In this document: positions 22,065-33,360 of the stretch, piece after piece
Layout: every line of letters starts with the position of its first letter
Position numbering within the stretch: the stretch's first letter is position 1
Origin: Coenobita brevimanus
Lineage: Eukaryota; Arthropoda; Malacostraca; Decapoda; Coenobitidae
Assembly (NCBI GenBank): GCA_032717465.1
Contig: JAVRFU010000122.1
Location: 32,501 to 96,500, forward strand
Direction: 5' to 3'
Length of the DNA: 64,000 nt
The notes under the pieces: model-generated
Seen by the model: only the letters and a program-made list of their open reading frames with translations
Databases searched by the model: none
Told to the model about the DNA's origin: nothing
Position numbers and translations under genes: made by a program

Positions 22065-24686
22065 ATGAAAGCTGACAGTATATTTCTTTTATTTGTTATT
22101 TCCTTCTCGTATGATGTTGATGAGTGTCTGCAGAGTTTTGAAGCGAATGTGAATGTGGTAATGATGGGAGATCTGAATGCTAGAGTGGGAAATGTAGCAG
22201 TTGAAGGTGTAGTTGGTATGCATGGTGTGCCTGGAAGAAATGAAAATGGGGAACGAATGATAGCGATGTGTGTTGAGCGAGAGATGGTGATTGGGAATAC
22301 GCTGTTTGAGAAGAAAGATATTTATAAGTATACATGGGTGAGACAGGAGGGTGGAAGGGTTGTTGATAGAGCCTTGATGGACTATGTGGTTGTGTCTAGG
22401 AATGTAATAGGAAGATTGTTGGATGTGAGAGTTCTGAGAGGGGAGGGTGGAGGTATGTCTGACCACTACCTGGTGGATGGAAAGTTAAGAGTAGGTAAGA
22501 GATGGATGAGAGCTAGAAGGGTTAGGTGTGGCAGGGAGGTTTTGAAAGTGAGTGAGTTGGATAAAAGAGAGAAAAAGATAGAGTATCAGGAGAAATTGAA
22601 AGATGAGTGGAACGCAGTGAAAGATCGGGAAAATGGCAGCGTGGAGGAGGAATGGCAGTTGTTTAAGAGTGCTGTGGTGGGGCATGCAGAAGAGGTGTGT
22701 GGTGTGAGACGTGTGGGTGGTGGTGTAAGAAAAGGAAGTGAATGGTGGTGCGAGGAAGTAAGTATGGCTGTGGCTGAGAAGAGACGTGCATATGAAGTGT
22801 GGCTGCAGAGGAAGGATGAGACGTCATATGAAAGGTATAAGGAGAAGAGGAATAGAGCGAGAAGGGCTGTGCGTGATGCTAAAGTGGCAGCAGATGAGAG
22901 GTGGGGTAGGCGGCTGACAGAGAATTTTCAGCAAAATAAGAAAATGTTTTGGAAGGAGGTGAAAAGGGTGCGAAAGGGAGAGTCTGGGAAGGAAGAACGA
23001 GTAAAAGCAGAGGATGGAAGGATGTTAATTGAGATGGATGCAGTAAGGAAGAGATGGGCAGAGTATTTTGAAAGATTGTTAAATGTAGAGGAGGAAAGGG
23101 TGGCTGAGATTGTGGCGGATGGAAGGGTGCAAGGAATAAATGTGTTGGGAGAGTTGAATGATTCTTTGATCACGAAGGAGGAAGTGGAGAAGGCAGTAAA
23201 GGAGATGAAAACAGGGAAAGCTGCAGGTATGGATGGGTGTGCTGTGGAATGCCTGAAGAGTGGTGGAGTGACTATTGTTGACTGGTTAGTAAGATTGTTG
23301 AATGTGTGCTTTGAGAAAGGTATGGTGCCAATTGACTGGGCAAGTGCTTGTGTGGTCCCGTTGTATAAAGGCAAGGGTGATAAGTATGAATGTACTAGCT
23401 TTAGGGGTATAAGTCTGTTGAGTGTTGTAGGTAAGGTGTATGGTAGAGTGTTAATTATGAGAGTTAGAGAGGGTACAGAGGGAGTGATTAGTGATGAGCA
23501 GTGTGGCTTTAGGAGAGGGAGGGGATGCGTTGATCAGGTGTTTGCTGTGAGACAAGTGTGTGAAAAGTATTTAGCGAAAGGCAAGGATGTGTTTTGGGCA
23601 TATATGGATTTAGAGAAAGCGTATGATAGAATTGATAGGGAGGCTTTGTGGACTGTTTTAAGATTGTATGGACTTGATGGTAGGTTACTAAAAGGGGTGA
23701 AAAGTTTTTATGTAAATAGTAGAGCGTGTGTAAGAGTGGGAAATGCTGTGAGTGATTGGTTTCCCGTGAGAGTGGGGCTGCGACAGGGATGTGTGATGTC
23801 GCCTTGGTTGTTTAATATTTACATGGATGGTGTTGTAAGGGAGGTGAATGTAAGAGTTTTAGGTGGTCTGAGTCTGGTAAATGTTGATGGAGGAGAGTGG
23901 AATCTGAAGCAGCTGCTGTTTGCAGATGATACTGCACTGGTGACTGATTCAGAGGAGAGATTGAGACAGTTGGTAGAGGAGTTTGGAAGGGTGTGTGAAA
24001 GGAGGAAATTGAAAGTAAATGAGAATAAGAGTAAAGTGATGAAGTGTACGAGGTTGATAGATGGTAGGGGGATGAATATAGTTTTGAATGGTGAGTTGCT
24101 TGAGGAGGTAGATTGTTTTAAATATCTAGGGTCACATGTTGCTGTGGATGGAAGAATAGATGCAGAAGTGAAGTTTAGAATAAATGAAGTAGGAAAGGTG
24201 CTGGGAGGAATGAAAAAAGTGTTTAAATGTCGTTCGCTTAGAATGGATGTAAAGAGAAGGCTGTATGAGGGTGTTGTGGTACCGACAGCATTATATGGGG
24301 CTGAAACATGGAATATGGGTGTAGCAGAGAGGAAAAGTTTGAATGTAATGGAGATGAGATGTCTGAGGAGTATGTGTGGAGTGACGCGTATGGATCGGGT
24401 GCGAAATGATGAAGTGCGAAGGAGAACTGGAGTTGTTCGGGAGATGGCTGGTAGAGTTGAGCAGAGGGTGTTGCAATGGTTTGGGCATATGGAGAGAATG
24501 GAAAATGAGCGATTGGTGAAAAAGATAACTAGATCTGATGTGAGAGGTGTAAGGCTGAGAGGAAGACCACGAATAGGATGGATGGACAGTGTGAAGAGAG
24601 CGCTGGATGTGAGAGGGATGTCTGTTGAGCAAGGAAGAGTGGCTGTGCGTGACAGAAATAAATGGAGAGAAATTGTGAATGAATAA
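22065..24686 (+). CDS. LINE family F2 endonuclease (C-terminal half) and reverse transcriptase, 873-codon open frame
   Basis: The protein has half of the endonuclease, with GDLNARVG at 35-42 and SDHYLV at 132-137. The N-terminal catalytic Asn and Glu motifs are missing because the element is 5'-truncated. RT motifs: PLYKGKGD (432-439), DEQCGFRRGRGCVDQ (477-491), motif A YMDLEKAYDRI (513-523), motif B LRQGCVMSPWLF (572-583) and motif C FADDT (619-623). They are followed by FKYLGS (685-690), ALYGAETW, LQWFGHMERM and RGRPRIGWMDSV. There is no stop or frameshift over 2.6 kb. The first 15 or so codons, including the ATG at 22065, appear to come from flanking DNA, so the start is accidental. It would act as target-primed reverse transcriptase if supplied with a 5' half. 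Confidence 0.9.
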   Translation: MKADSIFLLFVISFSYDVDECLQSFEANVNVVMMGDLNARVGNVAVEGVVGMHGVPGRNENGERMIAMCVEREMVIGNTLFEKKDIYKYTWVRQEGGRVVDRALMDYVVVSRNVIGRLLDVRVLRGEGGGMSDHYLVDGKLRVGKRWMRARRVRCGREVLKVSELDKREKKIEYQEKLKDEWNAVKDRENGSVEEEWQLFKSAVVGHAEEVCGVRRVGGGVRKGSEWWCEEVSMAVAEKRRAYEVWLQRKDETSYERYKEKRNRARRAVRDAKVAADERWGRRLTENFQQNKKMFWKEVKRVRKGESGKEERVKAEDGRMLIEMDAVRKRWAEYFERLLNVEEERVAEIVADGRVQGINVLGELNDSLITKEEVEKAVKEMKTGKAAGMDGCAVECLKSGGVTIVDWLVRLLNVCFEKGMVPIDWASACVVPLYKGKGDKYECTSFRGISLLSVVGKVYGRVLIMRVREGTEGVISDEQCGFRRGRGCVDQVFAVRQVCEKYLAKGKDVFWAYMDLEKAYDRIDREALWTVLRLYGLDGRLLKGVKSFYVNSRACVRVGNAVSDWFPVRVGLRQGCVMSPWLFNIYMDGVVREVNVRVLGGLSLVNVDGGEWNLKQLLFADDTALVTDSEERLRQLVEEFGRVCERRKLKVNENKSKVMKCTRLIDGRGMNIVLNGELLEEVDCFKYLGSHVAVDGRIDAEVKFRINEVGKVLGGMKKVFKCRSLRMDVKRRLYEGVVVPTALYGAETWNMGVAERKSLNVMEMRCLRSMCGVTRMDRVRNDEVRRRTGVVREMAGRVEQRVLQWFGHMERMENERLVKKITRSDVRGVRLRGRPRIGWMDSVKRALDVRGMSVEQGRVAVRDRNKWREIVNE

Positions 24687-25009
24687 GTGATGACGCAGCC
24701 CTGAGGGGATATTCTCCCGTATTTGGTCTGATCAGCTAGTCAGGTCAGGTGCGGGTAAGGGGATGGGTCTGTTATGATGTGGCAGGGGTAAACCAGTTCT
24801 GCTGTCGGGCCCTGCTGCGGATGTCACTGATTGCATTGCCCAGTTGACCCTTGTGCGGTGTGGTGCGGTGAGGATCTGTCCGCTCTCCCCTTTGGGGCTA
24901 AGATGCGAATGAATGTGTTTGAATGGATGAGTAAATGGAGAGTGAGTCGTCCTGTCTCGGCTACCTCCCTTTTCTTGGGGGAAGCAGCCTAGGTATATAG
25001 ATAGATAGA

Positions 25010-25011
<2 letters not shown>
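24687..25011 (+). mobile_element. F2 3' UTR and ATAG tail
   Basis: Non-coding, about 325 bp, ending CCTAGGTATATAGATAGATA. It is homologous to the reverse complement of 5441-5590, which defines the family 3' end. The tail passes without spacer into (GT)n. Confidence 0.85.

Positions 25012-25101
<90 letters not shown>
25012..25101. repeat. (GT)n microsatellite fused to the F2 tail
   Basis: Ninety bases of perfect GT starting at the last GATAG unit. Confidence 0.97.
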
Positions 25102-25103
<2 letters not shown>

Positions 25104-26372
25104 CCAGATTAACTCAACCCACGACTTCCATAAACTCATATTTACAGCTTAATTATATTTTATATCCTGAGCTTACTACTCTCCACTTCCTCCTCCTCTC
25201 TCTCCAGTTCTTTTCTTCCTCCACCTCCTCTTTCTCCGGTTCTTCTTCCTCCTCCTACTCCTTCTCTTCCTTCATCTTCTAATCAATCATTCCTCCTCCT
25301 CCTCGTTTCCTTCCTCCACTTAATCCTCCATCTACTTACCTTCCTGTCTCCAGTACACGCGTCTAATTTTCTACAAAACTAAAAAGTTACATTAAAATTA
25401 CACCAAAATAAAATGTTACCTTTACGCATTTTCTCTTTCACTGTTTCTCTCTCCCTTTAATCTCTTTCCTTTCTTCTCTTTATCACCTTTCTCTTTCTCA
25501 TCTCCTCCTCCTGTCTCTTCCTCTTCTATATATTTTCTAATACACTCAACACTTACCCGAGAAAGGAATAAACGTATTAGAAGTATGGGAAACTAATCTT
25601 TACGGGAAAAAAAAGCAACAACGTAGTCTCTCTCTCTCTCTCCCTCTTTCTCATGCAACATTTCATACAAGTCTTATTGTAAGCCAACATGATATCTGCA
25701 TCTCGCATCTTTAAATACAAGATACTAAGGAGTTTGCTATAAAAATCTTTTGAAGAATAGCCTTTATTTTTAGCCAAGGCTTTCGTCAAAAATATGTTGC
25801 TCTAATAATATCCTGTACATTACATATAATTTAGTCTAAATCAGAGTGTGAATTAATCTTCAACATAACCACAGAAACAATAATTATTTTAAGTTTTAAC
25901 TCCCTCTCTGGATTGCTACACAAACAGATAAAAATGGAACAGGACTCTGACTTGTATATCCCACAAGTGCAATTTTTATAAAAGCTATCATTTTACTTTC
26001 ACAACAATTATTCATGAACAACGCTCCGAAAAAGCAAATCAGAATAACTAAAACTAACATCACATAACGTATATTTCTATTTCTTTTAAGTGTTACCACA
26101 GGTCACGACTCCAGACAACACCACCACCACCTGGCAAACTAGGCAATCCTTCCATCTCCACCCTCGCCACTCCACCCAGTCGTACTTCACCTTCGCCTCC
26201 TCCACCCTCAACTACTCGTTTCTCCACCACCTCATAGCCTTGTTCCTCACCCTATCTTATAAAGGAAGTCACACCTGCTATGATCCCCTCTCCCAATATC
26301 CTCACTTGGCACATCCTCACACATCTCATGGTATTCCCTCACACCTCATATTCCCCTCACCATATCCCCTCT
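25102..26372. other. Unassigned interval, pyrimidine-rich in places
   Basis: CCTCCT-rich at 25170-25340 and 26100-26370. I see no gene or element. Confidence 0.5.
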
Positions 26373-26540
26373 TATCTAGCCTGACACCTGACCCTCCCCT
26401 CACACTCCACTACTCATCAGTGTCACCGCCTTCCCCTCCCTCATCCTGTCGCCACATATCTAGCCTCCCACACCTGACCCTCCCCTCACTCCTCATATTT
26501 CATCAGCGTCATCTCCCTCACTCCTGACCTTACCACGTTC
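26373..26540 (+). repeat. 84-bp degenerate tandem duplication
   Basis: TATCTAGCCT..CACCTGACCCTCCCCTCAC..CATCAG begins at 26373 and again at 26457. The second unit has drifted. Confidence 0.75.
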
Positions 26541-26634
26541 CGGTCATGCTTCTTACCCCTCATCGTCTCCTGCCGCAAATCTAACCTTTTATTCTCTTGG
26601 CACATGTCACTGCTTCACTGTTTCTTAAACATTT

Positions 26635-26735
<101 letters not shown>

Positions 26736-26880
26736 CCTGGCGCAGTGTGGTGTGGTTTGGTGATGTGAGGGAACAGTGTGTGTAATGTGGTGATGTGATG
26801 GCCAAGGGAAAGTGAACAGAGTATAGGGGTTGAAACAATGACCAGGACAACGAAGACTGATTTTGACGAGCCTCGACGCA

Positions 26881-27106
26881 CTACTATATTGTTTTAACTC
26901 GAACATGACCTAAAACTGCCACCTCTCAATCTTGAATGCTGAGCTATAACGAGAGGTTGACACTGGAATTCGATGCTAGTCACGAAGAAGTACTGTGGAA
27001 ATTATGTAAAGCCACAGTAACGTCTAATTCTGTCACTGAGCTACGTGAAATAAACTGCAAAGGGACAAAAACTTGGGCCAAGTTAGGGTAAAAATAGTAT
27101 AGTATA
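26881..27106 (-). mobile_element. TIR family B, copy B1
   Basis: The left end (ACTATATTGTTTTAACTCGA..) and right end (GGCCAAGTTAGGGTAAAAAT..AGTATAGTAT) are imperfect reverse complements over about 40 bases. The internal order, read on the minus strand, is shared with B2-B4: TTTGCAGTTTATTTCACGTA, GCTCAGTGACAG, CTTCGTGACTAGCAT and CTCAGCATTCAAGA. There is no coding capacity. Confidence 0.85.
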
Positions 27107-27284
27107 CCAATCTTCGCTGAGACAGGAATAATGTTCAGGCAAAAGGGGATGGACTGCCTAATATACACACCTGCATCCGGCAAGTACTGTTGGCTGGCTC
27201 AGAGTGCAGTTAATTACACACACACAATAGAGTTAGTGATGAGTTGACTGGGTACCAAATCGGGCAGGAGGCTTCATTACAACA

Positions 27285-27400
27285 CTATCTATCTATTGCT
27301 AGACGCCATAATCCCGTAAGGGGTGGCCATTTGACTGAGTTATTTGTTGTACGGGGAGGGGCACTAACCCTCCACCAACCCACTTGTTGACCCGTAGGGA
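27285..27400 (-). mobile_element. F1 internal-deletion derivative (5' leader fused to 3' tail)
   Basis: Read on the minus strand it has the F1 leader words (GGGTTGG.GGAGGGTTAGTGCCC then CTCCCCG..CAAC). After about 20 bases comes the F1 3' end (TGGCCACCCC..ACGGGATT..GGCGTCT.GCA) and the ATAGATAGATAG tail. Roughly 3 kb of coding sequence is missing, while both termini are in the correct order and orientation. Confidence 0.85.
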
Positions 27401-27410
27401 GCACGTATGG

Positions 27411-27742
27411 TTTGGTTCTATGGTTACCACCCATCGATGTAAATGGTTTCTTGGCTTACAGGAAACTTTTTGGCTTGTCACTCAATGTAAAACCAGCTGT
27501 AAAGGAAAGAAAAGCAATAAGAAGTGACAGGAAAGATGGGAGAAATAGGAAGAAAGGAGGGCAGGCACAGAAAAAGAATGATAAAGGCTAAGGAAGAAGT
27601 AGGCAGCACTACATCAAGTGAGTGGATGATGGTGAGAAATAGGAAGAGAGGAGGGCAGACACAGAAAAAGAATGATAAAGGTGAAAGAAGAAGTAGGCAG
27701 CACTTTATCAAGTGAGTGGACGATGGTCGCCACCACCTACCA
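27411..27742 (+). repeat. Dispersed family C, copy C2, with internal 94-bp duplication
   Basis: It starts TATGGTTACCACCCATCG, continues CAGGAAACTTTTTGGCTTG, and ends GATGGTCGCCACCACCTACC. A 94-bp block is duplicated in tandem (27540-27633 and 27634-27727). It lies directly beside the F1 derivative. Confidence 0.82.
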
Positions 27743-28041
27743 CACACAGAAATAAAACCTTTACGTTGCATATAAGGTGAAATTAATCAGCACCGTTTAG
27801 ACCGTCAGTATTTATGTTTGTATTGTAGTGATACAGTGGACGTAGATCCAGGAGGGCACCTGCATGCAAGCACGAACGCACACACAGCAACTAACAACAG
27901 ATAATACAAAGGAGAAACTCTGTCCATAAACGGTATATGTTCTGACAAGGTTAAGTTTATTTACCTGCTTCACGATACCTTATATGACTGATGACATGGG
28001 AGGAGAGGACGGGATGACCGGGAGCGAAGAATAAACATACA
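27743..28041. other. Unassigned interval
   Basis: No gene or shared repeat was recognised. Confidence 0.45.
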
Positions 28042-28258
28042 GACCCCTATTCTCGACAGTTAAGAAGGCTCCCTAGTACATTTACCTATGCAGTTTATTT
28101 TGCTTATTAAACCTTACTGTCTTTTTCTGCGTTAGGTAAATTCTAATATCGCCTCACCTTGCATATGTAACATACAATATAAAATATATATAACATATAT
28201 ATAAAATAAATCGCTAAGGAAGAGGTGTTACGGAGCTTCCTTTACCAACGAGTGTAAG
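28042..28258. mobile_element. TIR family A, copy A5
   Basis: The left TIR is CCCCTATTCTCGACAGTTAA, then GAAGGCTCCC. The right is AAATAAATCGCTAAGGAAGA, then GGTGTTACGGAGCTTCC, fading at AACGAGTGTAAGG. The spacer begins TTTTGCTTATTAAACCTTAC as in A1 and A6, and contains an ATATAT-rich expansion. Confidence 0.85.
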
Positions 28259-28726
28259 GTAGGAGTACATGAGGGAGAGTGACTTTGTGTGGCGAGAGGA
28301 AGTGATCATGCCCTTACAGAGAGAGAGAGAGAGAGAGAGGAGTGGTCAGAAGATGATATAAGCCTGCACAGTATAAAAAGACAAAGCCAAGGACAATACT
28401 AATGAATGACTGCTCGTTAATGATGCTGGATAGATATACTTGGAGGATTTTCTTTCAAGACAATCTCAACACAACACGTCACACAGCTTAAAGAAAAGGC
28501 TGTATACTGTCATTACTAAGGTTGTCAGGGTTGCGATGAGCTTTGTGACTATGTGTGCTGTAAAAAAAAAAAACTACGTATTCACCAGTCGTACAAACTA
28601 AACAGCTTAATGAAGGCTTAATGAAGTCTATGTGGAGTGTTTACGTGTGGGTGGATAGATCAGTGGTGCATCACGTGTACACCGGGCCAATTACAAAGTA
28701 CTGGCTGTGTTGACACCACCTGGTCT

Positions 28727-28776
<50 letters not shown>

Positions 28777-28960
28777 TCCCGGCAGTGATGAGGTGATACA
28801 GTGATACAGGCGAGAAGTACCAGTTGTATGAATATTCACGCTAATAATCTCCCCCTGGTCCTGCCCAGAATCAGATGGGGACGAATATGCAGCCATGTTG
28901 CGGTACTCTCTAATGGTGTGATGCAGGAACTGAGTCTGGGTTCGTTGACGTAAGTATGTA

Positions 28961-29038
<78 letters not shown>

Positions 29039-29050
29039 AAAAACAACTGT
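28259..29050. repeat. Microsatellite-rich interval (GA, CA, CT)
   Basis: (GA)n at 28318-28339, (CA)n at 28732-28774, and a compound (CT)n-(CA)n at 28968-29034. No gene was recognised between them. Confidence 0.85.
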
Positions 29051-31400
29051 GTCCGCATTGACAGCAATAAAAATGACATGGAGACGGTATGCATATCCAA
29101 CACGACTGCGACACCTGCGTTACTTTATTGTGGTGGTGTTGTGGCTGACAGGACAGTGGAAGGGGCAAGGAGAGTTAAGGGAAGGAGATGCTAAACATAC
29201 ACGCACACTTAGCGAAACTGTTGGCTATGAAACATATGCAGGTAAAAGACATGCTCAAATCTGATGAAGTTTCATGTTAGTCTCCTGTACGAATATTTAA
29301 AAATCTCGAAAACAACATAGAATGGATGTGATACACCGAACCAAAGTATATTTAATCTCAATTATTCAAAAGTTCTCTCTTGGGGCTCTTCATTCATCAT
29401 TAACACTCGAAAAACTGAAAGTATAAATGTTAATCTCCCCATTATGAATATCTGTAAGCTACCAATATCTGACTTTATTTAACACTGTCTTGCATGTTTT
29501 TTTCTAATGTACCACAAATTTCAGTGGCAAAACAAGTACCACAAGTGTTAAAAAACATACTAAATTGTAGCAAATGTACCCTTATCGGCAACACTTCTTT
29601 AGGATTAGTAACCGTTGCAGTACACTAGTATCGTTGTCCAGCGTGTCTTAAATCTGAAATACTGTACTCGTATTGTCGACACGCAGATTTCAGTGAAGCA
29701 ACATAATCGCTGTACTTACTGTTTTGTAATATATGGCAGAGATGGGCCTAACTATAAGAGTATTTTATATTCTGCTAATTCTATATATCAATTTGTGACA
29801 ACCAACAAGCACCGGGCGACCCTCAGTTTGAGGATCACGGCAGTAGACTATGACATTATACTAATATTTAAGTCCTCTGTATAAATAACTAGATTCCATT
29901 CTCCTAAACACATTATGATTAACCTCATCTCCTCCCCCTTTCTGTTTAACTCTTCTTCCCCCCCCCCCACCTGCTTTCCTCCATCTCCTCCTGCTTCTCT
30001 CCCTACATCACCTACCCACTTCCACCTTGTCCACCCAGCGGCCGGGGCGGGGCTTGGCACCAGTCCAAACTGCACCCACTTGACCGTGTTGGATGTGGTA
30101 ACGGAAGCCGTAGGGAGTGAAACATGAGCTACTGCGTCCTGCCCTTTATAATCCAATTCTGCGAGGTATGGAGAGTAGTGGGTGGATGTGCGTGGTGTGT
30201 GCAGGTGGAGGGAGTATTGTAGGGTACGGGGTACAGGAGTGAGAAGTGTCCACCAATGACAAACTGCTACGAAACTCTGGTCTCCATCAACTCCTCTCCT
30301 AATACTGGCCCCCTTCAACCTCTCTCTTTTCGCTGCAATGGTGCATCTTTATCTCTCTACTATCGCCGTTTGAATGGTCACTGCTTTTCTGCGATGCCTA
30401 CTAGCATCCCCCTTCCATTATGGCGGGTGCGTACCACTCGTCTGGCAACGAACTCTCACCCCTTTTCTGGCCAAGTCTCTCATGCACGAGCAAGCCGATA
30501 TTCTTAGTGTGTAGCTATGCTTGCCCGAAACATGTGATTTAGAAGAGGAAAAGTGGCACAGAATTTCGTCAACGAGTTAGACTCTACTAGTGCAGTAACA
30601 CTAGTCTTGTACTTCATTTCCTATTGTCACTAACACGTTCTTGGCAAGTGAGGCAGCCCTTAGCTTTTCATGCAAGCAATAATTTAACTCTCGAGTTGTC
30701 TTCATCAGTCTGTCCTTCTCTCTGCCGATGACCGCCCCCCCCCCTCTATATATTAAACGCAGTATATCCATGCATCTCAAAATGAGCAGATCTTGATTTT
30801 GGCACTCTTTTGTTCAGATCTTCTTGGAAAGAACAAGTTTTTCAGGGCTTTAAAAAACTGTAGTATAGGACAAGCATCACTGCCACGCACACCCATACCT
30901 GTGTTGACATTCTCAGCTAGGCCATTACATACACATGGCATCCAGTCAGGCAGGCCAACAAAAAGGGACGTAGGCAGGGAGATCGGGTGGGAGGTAGGAA
31001 GTGAGGCAGGCAGACAGCATAATTAAGCATCAGTCTTGCCTAATAACATGCAGGGAGACAGGAGGGTTGGTATAAGCATATAACCAGTATCCTAAATGAA
31101 GGCAGTGGAGTGAGGGTGGTGGAGACTGGTTTTTGTGGCGGTATGCAATTGTGGTGGTGGTGAGGTGGGTTTCGGTGGGAAGGTGGTGATGGTGAGGATG
31201 ATGATGGCGGATGAAGGTAGTGGTGGCAGTTAATTAAGAAAGTAGTAGTGGTAAAAGGATAGGCTGGTGACAGTTGTGGTAGAGGAGCTGGAAGTGACTG
31301 ATGGCTGTAGTGGTGGGTGAAGGGGGAGGCAATTCATGAATGTATTGTCAATGGTGGTTGCTAATGTCTTCCTGAAAGGGTCTTGTTTCATTATGGGTAA
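29051..31400. other. Unassigned interval
   Basis: No coding exon or shared repeat was recognised. It includes a C-run at 29960-29969, a poly-C block at 30737-30746 and GGT-rich DNA at 31110-31340. A weak hAT-like end near 29825-29850 is discussed among the rejected items. Confidence 0.45.
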
Positions 31401-31644
31401 TTACATTACCTATTATTCTCATTCATTCATTCATCATCCAATCCTACATAGCCCCATTAGCAGCGTAGGAGCCCGGGGCTAGGCAAGTTGGCCCTGACAT
31501 TTAAGATGAGAATGACCAGCCTCACTCATCCCTGAGTGGCATTACGTGAGCAATATCAACCCCAACCACCCCTTGGATAGAAAACTGCACAGGCGCAATC
31601 CGATTGGAGTGCCGTAATTACTCACTAAACCACCAGGCGCCAAA

Positions 31645-31940
31645 ATCTGGTTATATGGTTACCACCCAGCGTAGTAAATGGTTTCCTGGTGTACAGGAAA
31701 CTATTTGGCTTGTCACTCAGTGTAGGGTCACCCACAGGCAGAAGGAAGGGGAAAGAATGAAGGAAAGAAAGACAGATGACGCAGTGTAAAGTCACCCGTA
31801 GGCAGAAGGACGAGGAAAGAATGAAGGAAAGAAAGGCAGAAGAAGATGGAAGGAAAGAAGGATGGAGGAGAGGAAAGGGCAGACACCCGAGAGCAGCACT
31901 ACATCGAGTGAGTGGATGGTGAGCGCCCCCACTTTACAGG

Positions 31941-31969
<29 letters not shown>
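31645..31969 (+). repeat. Dispersed family C, copy C3, with internal 64-bp duplication and poly(A)
   Basis: GGTTACCACCCAGCGTAGTA and CAGGAAACTATTTGGCTTG open the element; CAGCACTACATCGAGTGAGT and GGATGGTGAGCGCCCCC close it. A 64-bp block is tandemly repeated (31718-31781 and 31782-31845). A 29-base poly(A) follows at 31941-31969, which favours retroposition, though C1 and C2 lack it. Confidence 0.8.
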
Positions 31970-31972
<3 letters not shown>

Positions 31973-32035
31973 TACTGTAGCAACGGGGAGTGAAGTTATG
32001 ACAGCTCTATGATAACCAAAACTGAACATCTTATC

Positions 32036-32253
32036 TTGACTATACTCCTTCTACTTTGCTTGGCCTAAATTTTTGTCCTTTTGCAGCATATTTCACGTAC
32101 CTCAGTGACACTATGAGATAATACAATAGTTATACATCCTGTCTTCTTCGTGACTAACAGCATATTCTAGTGTTAATCTATTGTTACAACTCAGCATTCA
32201 AGGTGGAGAGATGGCAATTCTTGGCCAGGTTTGAATAAAAAGAGTATTGTAAG
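32036..32253 (+). mobile_element. TIR family B, copy B2
   Basis: GACTATACTCCTTCTACTTT, then GCTTGGCCTAAATTT, at the left; CTTGGCCAGGTTTGAATAAA, then AAGAGTATTGTAAG, at the right. Internal TTTGCAGCATATTTCACGTA and CTTCGTGACTAACAGCAT match the other copies. Confidence 0.85.
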
Positions 32254-32716
32254 CATATCTCCCATCCCCTTCCTTATGTATATATGTATGTTTTTCCTTA
32301 TGACTTTTATTCTCTCACTGCTGCCAGTCTACAAAATATCACCTTTATTCATCCCTCACACTCTCTCATACCGTTTGCTGTGCCTTCCTTCATACTCAAG
32401 CCCTTTTCCTTTCCCATACCCTCACTCATACCCCTCATATTCAAGTTACTCACGTTCCTTCACAGCCTCCCTCATATCCATCCAACCTTACTGTCTCTCA
32501 TGACCACGTTCCCACTCTCTGTAACCCCACCTGATCTATTTCCATCAATCAATCAACCCATCCCTTGTGTCACACTCACACTAACCATCAACCCTCTCCC
32601 TCAATCACCACCTCCCTGTTACCTCCTCCTTCATCACTCTCCCGATAATCTCATAACAATTCCACCCACTCTAACCCTACTAAGATATTTCTTCACAATG
32701 ATATTTTTTCTCCTTC

Positions 32717-32718
<2 letters not shown>

Positions 32719-32798
<80 letters not shown>

Positions 32799-32860
32799 TC
32801 TCTATGTTAGTATGTAATGTATTAATGTATGCATGCATCCATACACACACATACACACAT

Positions 32861-32927
<67 letters not shown>

Positions 32928-32942
32928 TAGATAGATAGATAG
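32719..32942. repeat. (CT)n ... (AG)n-(GACA)n-(GATA)n compound
   Basis: CT at 32719-32795, then 70 bases of spacer, then AG at 32864-32911, GACA at 32912-32927 and GATA at 32928-32942. The CT and AG blocks form a potential large hairpin. Confidence 0.92.
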
Positions 32943-33360
32943 AGACAGATACGGTATATATATTTTTGGCTTACTCGTCTCGGAACTGATACCGGAAACT
33001 CTTTAGTAATTTCAAAATTGATAAGGAAAATCGTATGATATATACAGTATATGAGATTCCCTGCCCTGCCACCTGCCATGCAGTTCAGAAATAGCCACGA
33101 CATTCAGTCAGCACCTCTCAATCTCGCACTAATATCCCTTTCCCTCTTCCACTCCCCCGCTGCGTCATTACCCAACTCCATCACAAAAACCAATGGTCGT
33201 GAGGCGGAAGAGATGATTATCTTTTATCCTATTACCTATGTACTGATAACCCGTGATGGATGGTAATGGTGGAGCCTGACAGAGTGCAGGTGTTATAACA
33301 TTTCCTGCCAGGTCAGAGCCAGCCTGGGTATTTTGGCCTGGGAAAGATTAAAGCAAGAGC
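32943..33360. other. Unassigned interval
   Basis: Nothing recognised. Confidence 0.45.

Noticed and set aside
29605..29852. hAT-like right end (CAGTTTGAGGATCACGGCAG)
   Set aside because: The matching left TIR and an 8-bp target duplication are not visible, so only a vague resemblance remains.
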